In this document: positions 1-5,549 of the stretch, one piece after another | Layout: every line of letters starts with the position of its first letter | How positions within the stretch are numbered: position 1 is the stretch's first letter | Assembly: GCA_022572335.1 (NCBI GenBank) | Contig: JACZWD010000102.1 | Coordinates: forward strand, 1-9,463 | Reading direction: 5' to 3' | DNA: 9,463 nucleotides | DNA from: Pseudomonadota bacterium | GTDB lineage: Bacteria; Pseudomonadota; Alphaproteobacteria; Rhodospirillales; 2-02-FULL-58-16 | Program-made: the position numbers and the translations under genes | Notes under the pieces: generated by a model | Databases searched by the model: none | What the model was told of the DNA's origin: nothing | The model's input: the letters and a program-made list of their open reading frames with translations, nothing else

Positions 1-392
1 GCCAGGGTGGCGATCAGCCATGCCTCCAGGCCGCGGACGAAGGCGCGCACGTCGTTTCCCCGCGTCGTCAGATCGAGCATCACATAGGCCACCCGCTGGC
101 CGGGGCCGTGATAGGTGTAGCGGCCGCCGCGGCCGGTGCGGAACACGGGGAAGCGGCCGGGGTCCAGCAACTCGTCGGCGCGGGCGCTGGTGCCGGCCGT
201 GTACAGCGGCGGGTGTTCGAGCAGCCACACGGTCTCCGGCGCCCGGCCGTCGCGGATGGCCTGGACGCGGCGTTCCATGAAGGCGACCGCATCGGCGTAG
301 TCCTGGGGACCCTCGCTGATCCTCCAATCCACCGTTTCCCGGCGGATGGCCGCCGGCTCTGTCGGCAGGGCCAGTCCCGTCACCTCGGTCAT
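1..392 (-). CDS. lipB: Octanoyltransferase LipB, 5'-partial (C-terminal part outside the window)
   Basis: LipB transfers the octanoyl group from acyl carrier protein to lipoyl domains of enzymes such as pyruvate dehydrogenase and glycine-cleavage H protein, the first step of endogenous lipoate synthesis in the cytoplasm. Reading from ATG at 392 leftwards gives about 130 residues before the window edge. Seen: LLEHPPLYTAGTSA at about residues 57-70 and the family signature RGGRYTYHGPGQ at 88-99, followed by VAYVMLDL. The catalytic Lys/Cys pair of the family lies further on and is not in the window. Its only divergent neighbour is the tRNA-Leu gene, with a 99-bp shared gap. A GAGAGG purine run sits very close to the ATG (1-2 nt), so translation initiation may be unusual. 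Identity is secure; the exact start is less so. Confidence 0.93.
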   Translation of the reverse strand, partial: MTEVTGLALPTEPAAIRRETVDWRISEGPQDYADAVAFMERRVQAIRDGRAPETVWLLEHPPLYTAGTSARADELLDPGRFPVFRTGRGGRYTYHGPGQRVAYVMLDLTTRGNDVRAFVRGLEAWLIATL

Positions 393-417
393 TCCTCTCG
401 GTGTTCCGTGTGGGCGC

Positions 418-446
418 TTGATCGCGGCCCGCGAATTTGCTATTCC
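418..446 (+). promoter_or_regulatory. Possible sigma70-type promoter for tRNA-Leu
   Basis: TTGATC (418-423) and TATTCC (441-446) are separated by exactly 17 bp and would start transcription near 453, about 40 nt before the tRNA. The -10 box matches the consensus only weakly, so this is a guess from spacing and position. Confidence 0.3.
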
Positions 447-459
447 GGCGCCCATGTAA

Positions 460-487
460 CGGCAACCCTTTGCGTTGCCGCAAGGGA
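460..487 (+). other. Hairpins in the tRNA-Leu leader
   Basis: CGGCAAC (460-466) and GTTGCCG (474-480) form a perfect 7-bp stem with a 7-nt loop. An overlapping alternative pairs CCCTTTGCG with CGCAAGGG (466-487, one bulged T). Both lie immediately before the mature 5' end of the tRNA. They may be processing signals or simply leader structure; no function is shown. Confidence 0.4.
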
Positions 488-491
488 ATTC

Positions 492-578
492 GCGGTCGTG
501 GCGGAATTGGTAGACGCGCAGCGTTGAGGTCGCTGTGGGGGAGACCCCGTGGAAGTTCGAGTCTTCTCGACCGCACCA
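492..578 (+). tRNA. tRNA-Leu (anticodon GAG), CCA encoded
   Basis: An 87-nt class II tRNA that decodes CUC/CUU leucine codons. The acceptor stem pairs GCGGTCG (492-498) with CGACCGC (568-574), followed by discriminator A575 and an encoded CCA at 576-578. The D-arm region reads TGGCGGAATTGGTAGACGC. The anticodon stem CAGCG/CGCTG encloses loop TTGAGGT, with anticodon GAG at 526-528. A long variable arm (GGGGGAGACCCC region) and the T-arm GTTCGAGTC follow. The long variable arm plus GAG makes leucine unambiguous over serine or tyrosine. Confidence 0.97.
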
Positions 579-583
579 GTTTC

Positions 584-608
584 CGAGGCCCGCCGTAACC
601 GGGCCTCG
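584..608 (+). terminator. Hairpin downstream of tRNA-Leu, possible terminator
   Basis: CGAGGCCCG (584-592) and CGGGCCTCG (600-608) form a perfect 9-bp GC-rich stem with a 7-nt loop, starting 6 nt after the tRNA CCA end. No T-run follows, so it may end transcription inefficiently or act as a 3'-processing/stability element. Confidence 0.55.
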
Positions 609-709
609 TATCGTATGGGGGCGTTGACGCGGCCGGCTGCTAGGGGCCTGGCGGGGCGCCGATACCTGAACCGGGCCCAAATCCTGCGAGACGAAGGGAG
701 GACAGGGTC

Positions 710-2125
710 GTGACCGATCCGGCGCACACCACGGAAGGCCACGCGGCGACGGAGCCCGACGAGGCCGTCTACGAACTGGCCAGCGGGCGGCTCGAGCATG
801 ACCTGGTCGAGGCCCTGGCCGCGGGCGACGGCGCGCGGGTCAAGGACCTGATCGCGCCGCTGCACTACGCCGACGTCGCCGACCTGCTCGAGCACCTGAG
901 CGCCGACGAACGCCACGCCCTGATCGATGTCATCCGCGACGACTTCGACGCGGAAATCCTGTCCGAGCTGGACGAGACGGTCCGCGACGAGATCATCGAG
1001 CGGCTGGGAATCGCGGACGTGGCGGCCGCCGTCGCCGAACTGGAAAGCGACGACGCCGTCCAGATCATCGAGGAACTGGACGAGGCCGAACAGCGAAGGG
1101 GGCGGGGGGCAATCCCCGCCGGCGAGCGCACCCTCATCGAGGAGGGCCTGGCCTACCCCGAGGACAGCGCCGGCCGCCTCATGCAGCGCGAACTGGTGAC
1201 CGTGCCCACGTTCTGGAACGTCGGCCAGACCATCGACTTCATGCGCCACAGCGCCGACCTGGAAGAGGATGCGTTGCCGTCGGTCTTTTACGACATCTTC
1301 GTCGTCGATCCCGCCCACAAGCCGGTGGGGGCGGTGCCGCTGAGCCGCCTGCTGCGCACCCGGCGGCCGGTGCCGGTGACCGAGATCATGGACGCCGAGA
1401 TGAAGTTGATCCCGGTGGAAACCGACCAGGAGGACGTGGCGTTCCTGTTCCGCCAGCGCGACCTGGTCTCGGCGCCGGTGGTCGACGACGGCGGGCGTCT
1501 GGTCGGGGCCATCACCATCGACGACGTGGTCGACGTCATCCACGAGGAGCTGGAAGAGGACATCATGCGCATGGGCGGCGTGCGCGAGGACGATCTCTAC
1601 AGCGCCGCCGTGGACACCACGCGCTCGCGGTTCTCGTGGCTGGTGGTGAACCTGGCCACCGCCGTCCTGGCGTCCCTCGTCATCGGTCTGTTCGAGGCCA
1701 CCATCGAGCAGATCGTGGCCCTGGCGGTGCTCATGCCCATCGTCGCCTCCATGGGGGGCAACGCCGGCACCCAGACCATGACCGTGACGGTGCGCGCCCT
1801 GGCCATGAAGGAACTGAACCCCACCAACACCTTCCGGGTGATCGGCAAGGAACTGCTGGTCGGCGGCTTCAACGGCATCCTGTTTGCCGCTCTCACCGGC
1901 GGCGTCGCCTGGTTCTGGTTCGGCAGCCCGGCCCTTGGCGTGGTCATCGCGCTCGCCATGATCATCAACATGGTGGTGGCCGGGCTGGCGGGCACGACGA
2001 TACCGCTGGTCCTGGAGCGCGCCGGGATCGACCCCGCCGTCGCCTCGGGCGTGGTGCTGACGGCGATCACCGACGTGGTCGGCTTCTTCGGCTTCCTCGG
2101 GCTGGCGGCGCTGATCCTGCTGTAA
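710..2125 (+). CDS. mgtE: Magnesium transporter MgtE
   Basis: Inner-membrane Mg2+ channel/transporter of 471 aa, normal length for the family. Domain order: an acidic MgtE_N helical superhelix (about 25-155, ending in the LAYPEDSAGRLM junction), a pair of CBS domains (about 158-285) that sense intracellular Mg2+ and gate the pore, then a connecting helix and the hydrophobic MgtE pore domain (about 305-471). Seen in the pore domain: MGGNAGTQT at 348-356 and the closing TDVVGFFGFLGLA, whose Asp455 corresponds to the conserved pore-lining Asp of the family. Start is GTG at 710, preceded by a strong AAGGGAGGA (694-702) at 7-nt spacing. No Mg2+ riboswitch is recognisable in the roughly 100-nt leader. 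Odd point: residues about 128-132 read RRGRG, encoded by a G-rich run, where relatives carry an ordinary helix. Confidence 0.96.
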   Translation: MTDPAHTTEGHAATEPDEAVYELASGRLEHDLVEALAAGDGARVKDLIAPLHYADVADLLEHLSADERHALIDVIRDDFDAEILSELDETVRDEIIERLGIADVAAAVAELESDDAVQIIEELDEAEQRRGRGAIPAGERTLIEEGLAYPEDSAGRLMQRELVTVPTFWNVGQTIDFMRHSADLEEDALPSVFYDIFVVDPAHKPVGAVPLSRLLRTRRPVPVTEIMDAEMKLIPVETDQEDVAFLFRQRDLVSAPVVDDGGRLVGAITIDDVVDVIHEELEEDIMRMGGVREDDLYSAAVDTTRSRFSWLVVNLATAVLASLVIGLFEATIEQIVALAVLMPIVASMGGNAGTQTMTVTVRALAMKELNPTNTFRVIGKELLVGGFNGILFAALTGGVAWFWFGSPALGVVIALAMIINMVVAGLAGTTIPLVLERAGIDPAVASGVVLTAITDVVGFFGFLGLAALILL

Positions 2126-2147
2126 GGGGCGGGCCACGTAGGGGCAG

Positions 2148-2183
2148 TTTTCAGGGCCTTCCGCGGGTAGGCCGTTTTGAAAA
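2148..2183 (+). terminator. Terminator-like hairpin after mgtE
   Basis: Nested inverted repeats lie 22 bp after the mgtE stop: TTTTCA (2148-2153) with TGAAAA (2178-2183), and inside them GGCCT (2155-2159) with AGGCC (2169-2173), the latter followed by GTTTT. The short T tract and the symmetric outer arms suit a weak, possibly bidirectional, terminator. It could also be the outer edge of the inverted-repeat element that begins at 2184. Confidence 0.4.
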
Positions 2184-2353
2184 TCACGAAACTTGGGATT
2201 TCGGCCCGGCGGTCGGATGAACCACAGAGCCCACAGAGACCACAGAGGTTCCCACAGAGATAGTCGGATGCGGCGCGACGCGCCGCTTTTCATTGCCTCT
2301 GTGGTTCTTTCTCTGTGGTCTCTGTGTTCTTTGTAGTGAAATCCAAACCGTGA
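2184..2353. repeat. MITE-like foldback element made of CACAGAG units
   Basis: About 170 bp of imperfect inverted repeat with no gene. The ends pair TCACG (2184-2188) with CGTGA (2349-2353) and TTGGGATTTC (2193-2202) with GAAATCCAAA (2338-2347). The left arm carries four CACAGAG units (starting 2223, 2232, 2241, 2253). The right arm carries CTCTGTG (starting 2297, 2311, 2320) and a degenerate fourth near 2329, with mirrored spacing. The apex is a perfect palindrome, GCGGCGCG-A-CGCGCCGC (2270-2286). From general experience, intergenic CACAGAG-type arrays recur in many environmental bacterial genomes and are often mistranslated as hypothetical proteins. Function and mobility are unknown, and no clear target-site duplication is visible. 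Most of the 2126-2462 gene-free gap is this element. Confidence 0.75.
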
Positions 2354-2425
2354 ATATGCGGAAGACAAGCCAGGGCCGGAAAATGCGAACGCTGGAATAG
2401 CCCCGTTTTTTGCGCCGAGAGCCCG

Positions 2426-2455
2426 CTTTACCTTTACGTAAAGGTAAAGTACCCT
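2426..2455 (+). promoter_or_regulatory. LiuR operator/promoter upstream of liuR (autoregulation)
   Basis: CTTTACCTTTAC (2426-2437) is followed directly by its exact reverse complement (2438-2449), giving a perfect 24-bp palindrome. Flanking elements TTTACC (2427-2432) and TACCCT (2450-2455) are spaced 17 bp apart, so the palindrome fills the promoter spacer, the usual position for MerR-family operators. The same palindrome with a few changes lies before ivd at 5395-5418. The repeat is seen; binding by LiuR is inferred from the known LiuR regulons of proteobacteria. Confidence 0.85.
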
Positions 2456-2462
2456 CCGGGCC

Positions 2463-2858
2463 ATGGCGGAGACATACGGCATCCGGGACCTGGCGCGCGA
2501 GTTCGGCGTCACCACGCGCACCATACGCTTCTACGAGGACAAGGGCCTGGTGGCGCCCGTGCGCCAGGGCCAGCGGCGCGTCTACGCGCCCCGGGACCGG
2601 GTGCGCCTGAAGCTGATCATGCGCGGCAAGCGCCTGGGGTTCTCCCTCGGGGAAATCGGCGAGATCATCGACCTCTACGACACCGACCCGACGCAGGTGG
2701 CGCAGCTCCGCCTCTTCCTCGAGAAGATCGCCGAACGCCGCGCCGTGCTGGCGCGCCAGCAAAAGGACATCGCCGCCATCGTCGGCGAACTGGACACCCT
2801 CAAGGCCCAATGCTCCCAGCTTCTCAGGCGCAAGGAGCGGGCGGCGGCGGGCGCCTGA
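2463..2858 (+). CDS. liuR: MerR-family transcriptional regulator, LiuR type
   Basis: A 131-aa DNA-binding regulator predicted to control branched-chain amino-acid (leucine/isovalerate) catabolism. The N-terminal winged HTH reads YGIRDLAREFGVTTRTIRFY (about 5-24), then EDKGLVAP, with QRRVYAPRDRVRLKLI as the wing/second helix. A helical dimerisation segment follows (about 80-120: RLFLEKIAERRAVLARQQ onward). The metal-binding cysteine pattern of MerR/CueR is absent; Cys117 is the only cysteine. This agrees with the acyl-CoA-responsive LiuR group. The subgroup assignment rests on sequence resemblance, the palindromic operator overlapping its promoter, and the second operator before ivd. The ATG at 2463 has no Shine-Dalgarno and falls 7 nt after the -10 box, so the mRNA may be leaderless. 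In typical loci this gene sits directly next to ivd; here a STAND ATPase gene separates them. Confidence 0.88.
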   Translation: MAETYGIRDLAREFGVTTRTIRFYEDKGLVAPVRQGQRRVYAPRDRVRLKLIMRGKRLGFSLGEIGEIIDLYDTDPTQVAQLRLFLEKIAERRAVLARQQKDIAAIVGELDTLKAQCSQLLRRKERAAAGA

Positions 2859-3058
2859 GCCGTCTCGGCGCTCACACTGCGGTCCGGCCATCATGGCCGC
2901 GAAGGCGGCGATGCCGCACGACACCCTCCTGCCAGCCAACCCAACAGAGCCTAGCGGCCGCGTTCGGTCCGTCTCCGTGATCACCAAGAACGGATAAGAA
3001 AACAGTCTTGGCCTACATGGGTATCGAGGGTTGTCTGCTAATTATCGGCCTGTTCCGT

Positions 3059-3076
3059 TGGCGCGCCTCCGCGCCA
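3059..3076 (+). other. Small hairpin in the liuR-STAND gap
   Basis: TGGCGCG (3059-3065) and CGCGCCA (3070-3076) form a perfect 7-bp stem with loop CCTC and are followed by TTTG. It could be a weak terminator separating liuR from the next gene. The rest of the 261-bp gap (2859-3119) shows only a short palindrome, CGGCCAT-C-ATGGCCG (2885-2899), and no convincing promoter. Confidence 0.35.
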
Positions 3077-3119
3077 TTTGCACTGCCGGAAGTTGACCGG
3101 ACGGAGTATGCTTGGGCGT

Positions 3120-5324
3120 ATGGAAAAGGTCGTTGAAAAGCTCATTGACTGGTTCCAGCGGTTCATTCAGGAGCCCACGTGGTCCGGGTTCCTGGCCCTT
3201 GTGGCTGCCGTCGTTTTCGTGTTGGTCGTCGTATTCCTTATCCGGGCCGCCATCAACCTTGCGGATCGTCTGATCAAGAAACCCAGGCCGGGGCACGCAC
3301 CACCCGAGCCCATACCACAAGGGGTTGTCCGCGAGGCTCCGCAGCGAGCAAACCTCGCCCCACAAGACCTGCGCGTCGACTCCCTGCACCAACTGCCCCC
3401 CGACTTGGCGGACTTCGGGGGGCGTGAAGAGGAAATTCGGGTTCTCTCGGACCAACTGACCCATAGCGAGGGCGCGGCGGCCGTGGTTTCCGCCCTGGGC
3501 GGCATGGGGGGTGTGGGGAAGACCGCACTCGCGGTACACGTGGCGCACCGCCTGAAGGGTGCCTATCCCGACGCGCAAATTGTCCTGGACATGCAGGGCC
3601 TTTCCAAAGCGCCGTTGACCTCCGAGGCGGCTATGGCGCGGGTGGTGCAGGCCTTCGACCCCGCCTTCAAGCCGCCGGAAGACGCCGCCCAGATGGCAGG
3701 AATGTACCGCGGCGTCCTTGCCGAAAAGCGGGCGCTGTTGATCTTCGACAACGCGAAGGATGCGGCGCAGGTCAAGAACCTGATGCCGCCACCGCCCGCC
3801 GCGGCGCTCGTCACCTCGCGGGCCCGGATCGAGCTTTCCGGTATTCAGCGGATCGACCTGGAGGCATTAGCGGAGCACGAAGCCAGGGCCCTGTTGGTCT
3901 CCATCATGAGCGAGGGCCGGGCAGGCGAGGAAGAACTGGACAAGCTGGCCGAGGCCTGCTGCCGCCTGCCCTTGGCCCTGCGCGCAGCCGGCACCTTCCT
4001 CAAGGCCCGCCGCGATTGGAGCGTGGAGGAGTACCTTTCGGCCCTCTCCGACGAACGCAAGCGCCTGGAAAAGCTCCAGTTTCAGGGCATCGACGTGGGC
4101 GCCACCCTCGGTCTCAGCGTCGAACAACTGGAACTCGATGACGCGGCCTCGGCGGCACGTTGGCGGATGCTGGCCGTGTTCCCGGCCGGCTTCGCCACAG
4201 CTGGGGCAGCCGCAGTATGGGAGGCCGAGGACGAAGATGAAGCGCGTGACGGTTTGGCCGCCCTGGTCGATCGAGGGCTGTTGCTGTTCGACGAAGGGCG
4301 CAAACGCTACCGCCTCCACGACCTCATGCGCGATTTGGGACGGATAACGGCAAAGAAAGAAGATCTCAACCGCATCGCGCTTCGCCACGCGGCACATTAC
4401 AAGGACGTGCTCGCGGCTGCCACCGCCATGTACCTCGAAGGCGGCGACAAGGTATTAGTCGGGTTGGCTCTCGCGGACCAGGAGTGGGGCAACATAACCG
4501 TAGGTCAGGCCTGGGCCGCGGCGCGTGCCGAAGCAGACGAGGCAGCGGCGCGGCTTTGCAGCGAATTTCCCAATGTCGGGGTCTATGTCCTTGCCCTGCG
4601 CTTGCATCGCCGCGAGCATATCCGCTGGCTGGAGGATGGACTCAAGGCGGCCCAACGTCTCGGAGACCGAGAGGCGGAAGGAGGCCACTTGGGCAACCTG
4701 GGAAACGTCTACAAACAGTTGGGTGAACTCCCTCGTGCCATCGAGAGTCATGAACAGGTCCTGGACATCGCCCGCGAAATTGGCAACCGGCGGGTTGAAG
4801 GCGGCGCCCTGGGCAATCTGGGGATCGCCTATCGCGTGTTGGGAGAACCCCGGCACGCCATTGAGTATCTTGAACAGAGCCTGGACATCGCCCGCGAGAT
4901 CGGCGACCGGCGGCTTGAGGGCAACGCCCTGGGGAACCTGGGCAACGCCTGGGCTGACCTGGACGAGCCTCGGCGTGCCATCGAGTATTTTGAACAACGC
5001 CTGGACATCGCCCGCGAGATCGGCGACCGGGCGGGCGAGGGCACCGCCCTGGGGAACCTGGGCATCGCCTATGAATTGTTGGGCAAGCCCCGGCGCGCTA
5101 TCGAGTATTATGAACAATACCTGGATATCGCCCGCGAGATTGGCGACCGAGAGGGCGAGGCCATTTCCCAGTGGAATTGGGCGCTGGCGCTCGACAGTCT
5201 GGGCCGGACGAACGAGGCCATTTCCAAAGCGGACGCGGCTTTGGCCATTTTCGAGCATATCGAGCACCCGCTTGTCGCCAAGGTCCGCGCCGCCCTCGAA
5301 CGGTGGCGGGCGAAGGGGAGATAA
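3120..5324 (+). CDS. Membrane-anchored STAND NTPase: TM helix, NB-ARC-like ATPase, C-terminal TPR repeats
   Basis: A 734-aa protein. An amphipathic start (MEKVVEKLIDWFQRF) is followed by one strong transmembrane helix at about 22-41 and a Pro-rich linker. FGGREEEI leads into an NB-ARC/STAND ATPase: Walker A GGMGGVGKT (127-135), Walker B LIFDN (207-211), sensor-1-like VTSR (231-234), GLPL-like CRLPLAL (281-287), and an MHD-like RLHDLMR (398-404). The C-terminus has five 40-residue TPRs (about 518-717). STAND proteins use repeats to sense a ligand and ATP to oligomerise; bacterial members include regulators and antiphage sensors. No nuclease, protease or TIR effector is present, so the N-terminal membrane segment would be the only output module. 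Start uncertain: ATG 3120 has GGAG 13 nt upstream; ATG 3108 is also in frame, with GGAG only 1 nt away. Base use is less GC-biased than in mgtE or ivd, suggesting acquisition. Function not demonstrated. Confidence 0.88.
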   Translation: MEKVVEKLIDWFQRFIQEPTWSGFLALVAAVVFVLVVVFLIRAAINLADRLIKKPRPGHAPPEPIPQGVVREAPQRANLAPQDLRVDSLHQLPPDLADFGGREEEIRVLSDQLTHSEGAAAVVSALGGMGGVGKTALAVHVAHRLKGAYPDAQIVLDMQGLSKAPLTSEAAMARVVQAFDPAFKPPEDAAQMAGMYRGVLAEKRALLIFDNAKDAAQVKNLMPPPPAAALVTSRARIELSGIQRIDLEALAEHEARALLVSIMSEGRAGEEELDKLAEACCRLPLALRAAGTFLKARRDWSVEEYLSALSDERKRLEKLQFQGIDVGATLGLSVEQLELDDAASAARWRMLAVFPAGFATAGAAAVWEAEDEDEARDGLAALVDRGLLLFDEGRKRYRLHDLMRDLGRITAKKEDLNRIALRHAAHYKDVLAAATAMYLEGGDKVLVGLALADQEWGNITVGQAWAAARAEADEAAARLCSEFPNVGVYVLALRLHRREHIRWLEDGLKAAQRLGDREAEGGHLGNLGNVYKQLGELPRAIESHEQVLDIAREIGNRRVEGGALGNLGIAYRVLGEPRHAIEYLEQSLDIAREIGDRRLEGNALGNLGNAWADLDEPRRAIEYFEQRLDIAREIGDRAGEGTALGNLGIAYELLGKPRRAIEYYEQYLDIAREIGDREGEAISQWNWALALDSLGRTNEAISKADAALAIFEHIEHPLVAKVRAALERWRAKGR
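4671..5150 (+). repeat. 120-bp tandem repeat encoding TPR units
   Basis: Four 120-bp copies begin at 4671, 4791, 4911 and 5031, in exact register with a 40-residue TPR. Each encodes LGNLGxxY/W, a central xxAIExxEQ and the near-invariant LDIAREIGxR. A fifth, diverged unit follows (5151-5270, SQWNWALALDSLG). Copies 2 to 4 are very alike at the nucleotide level, which points to recent duplication or gene conversion and makes copy number liable to change between strains. Confidence 0.9.
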
Positions 5325-5344
5325 CGGGAAGTCAATTCGGTTCA

Positions 5345-5370
5345 GGGTGCCGGGAAATACGACGGCACCC
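5345..5370 (+). terminator. Hairpin after the STAND gene, possible terminator
   Basis: GGGTGCCG (5345-5352) pairs perfectly with CGGCACCC (5363-5370) around a 10-nt loop, 20 bp after the stop. Outer arms CAATT (5333-5337) and AATTG (5371-5375) could extend it with an internal bulge. There is no uninterrupted T-run, only a T-rich stretch (tttgcctcttctt), so efficiency is uncertain. It would insulate the ivd promoter. Confidence 0.5.
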
Positions 5371-5394
5371 AATTGATATGTTTGCCTCTTCTTA

Positions 5395-5424
5395 GTTGAC
5401 GTTTACGTAAACGTAAAGTACGAT
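5395..5424 (+). promoter_or_regulatory. LiuR operator/promoter upstream of ivd
   Basis: ACGTTTAC|GTAAACGT is a perfect 16-bp core centred between 5406 and 5407; the symmetry extends to 24 bp (5395-5418) with two mismatched pairs. The right half, GTAAACGTAAAGTA, matches the one before liuR (GTAAAGGTAAAGTA) at 13 of 14 positions. Promoter boxes TTGACG (5396-5401) and TACGAT (5419-5424) are 17 bp apart with the palindrome between them, the same geometry as at liuR. Predicted: LiuR binding controls ivd. Confidence 0.87.
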
Positions 5425-5549
5425 GCGCCCGTTCGCCCGGGGGAGGCGCGCTTGGCATGACGGTCCCGGAGGCGCCGCCGCGTCAGGCATGCGCACCCTT
5501 TTGGCGGTCCGAATGGACCCGCGAAACCGCCCCGACAGGTGGAACGGCC

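Noticed and set aside
492..608. tRNA-Leu as an integration (att) site for an island
   Set aside because: I see no integrase gene and no repeat of the tRNA 3' end elsewhere in the window; mgtE directly downstream is housekeeping.
609..709. Possible Mg2+-sensing riboswitch (M-box) before mgtE
   Set aside because: Only about 100 nt is available, with no recognisable M-box architecture; only a normal ribosome site is evident.
2392..2411. T6 tract at 2406-2411 as an intrinsic terminator
   Set aside because: The preceding sequence forms only weak 4-bp pairings (CCAG/CTGG, GGGC/GCCC) with large loops.
440..2524. Long minus-strand open frame antisense to mgtE and through the tRNA
   Set aside because: Its sequence is a His/Asp/Gly-rich antisense shadow of the high-GC mgtE gene and even runs across the CACAGAG repeat (giving HREHRD-like and SLWALWF-like strings). 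mgtE on the plus strand has clear domains; this frame has none.
2184..2987. Minus-strand open frame over the repeat and antisense to liuR
   Set aside because: The translation is a repeat-derived string plus an antisense shadow of liuR; no domain, no ribosome site.
4671..5270. Regular repeats considered as a CRISPR or other non-coding array
   Set aside because: The 120-bp period is in frame, without unique spacers, and encodes canonical 40-residue TPRs.
3042..5372. Several minus-strand frames antisense to the STAND gene (3042-3578, 3867-4397, 4455-5372)
   Set aside because: The repeat-like protein sequence of the last one merely mirrors the 120-bp TPR repeats; no independent coding signals.
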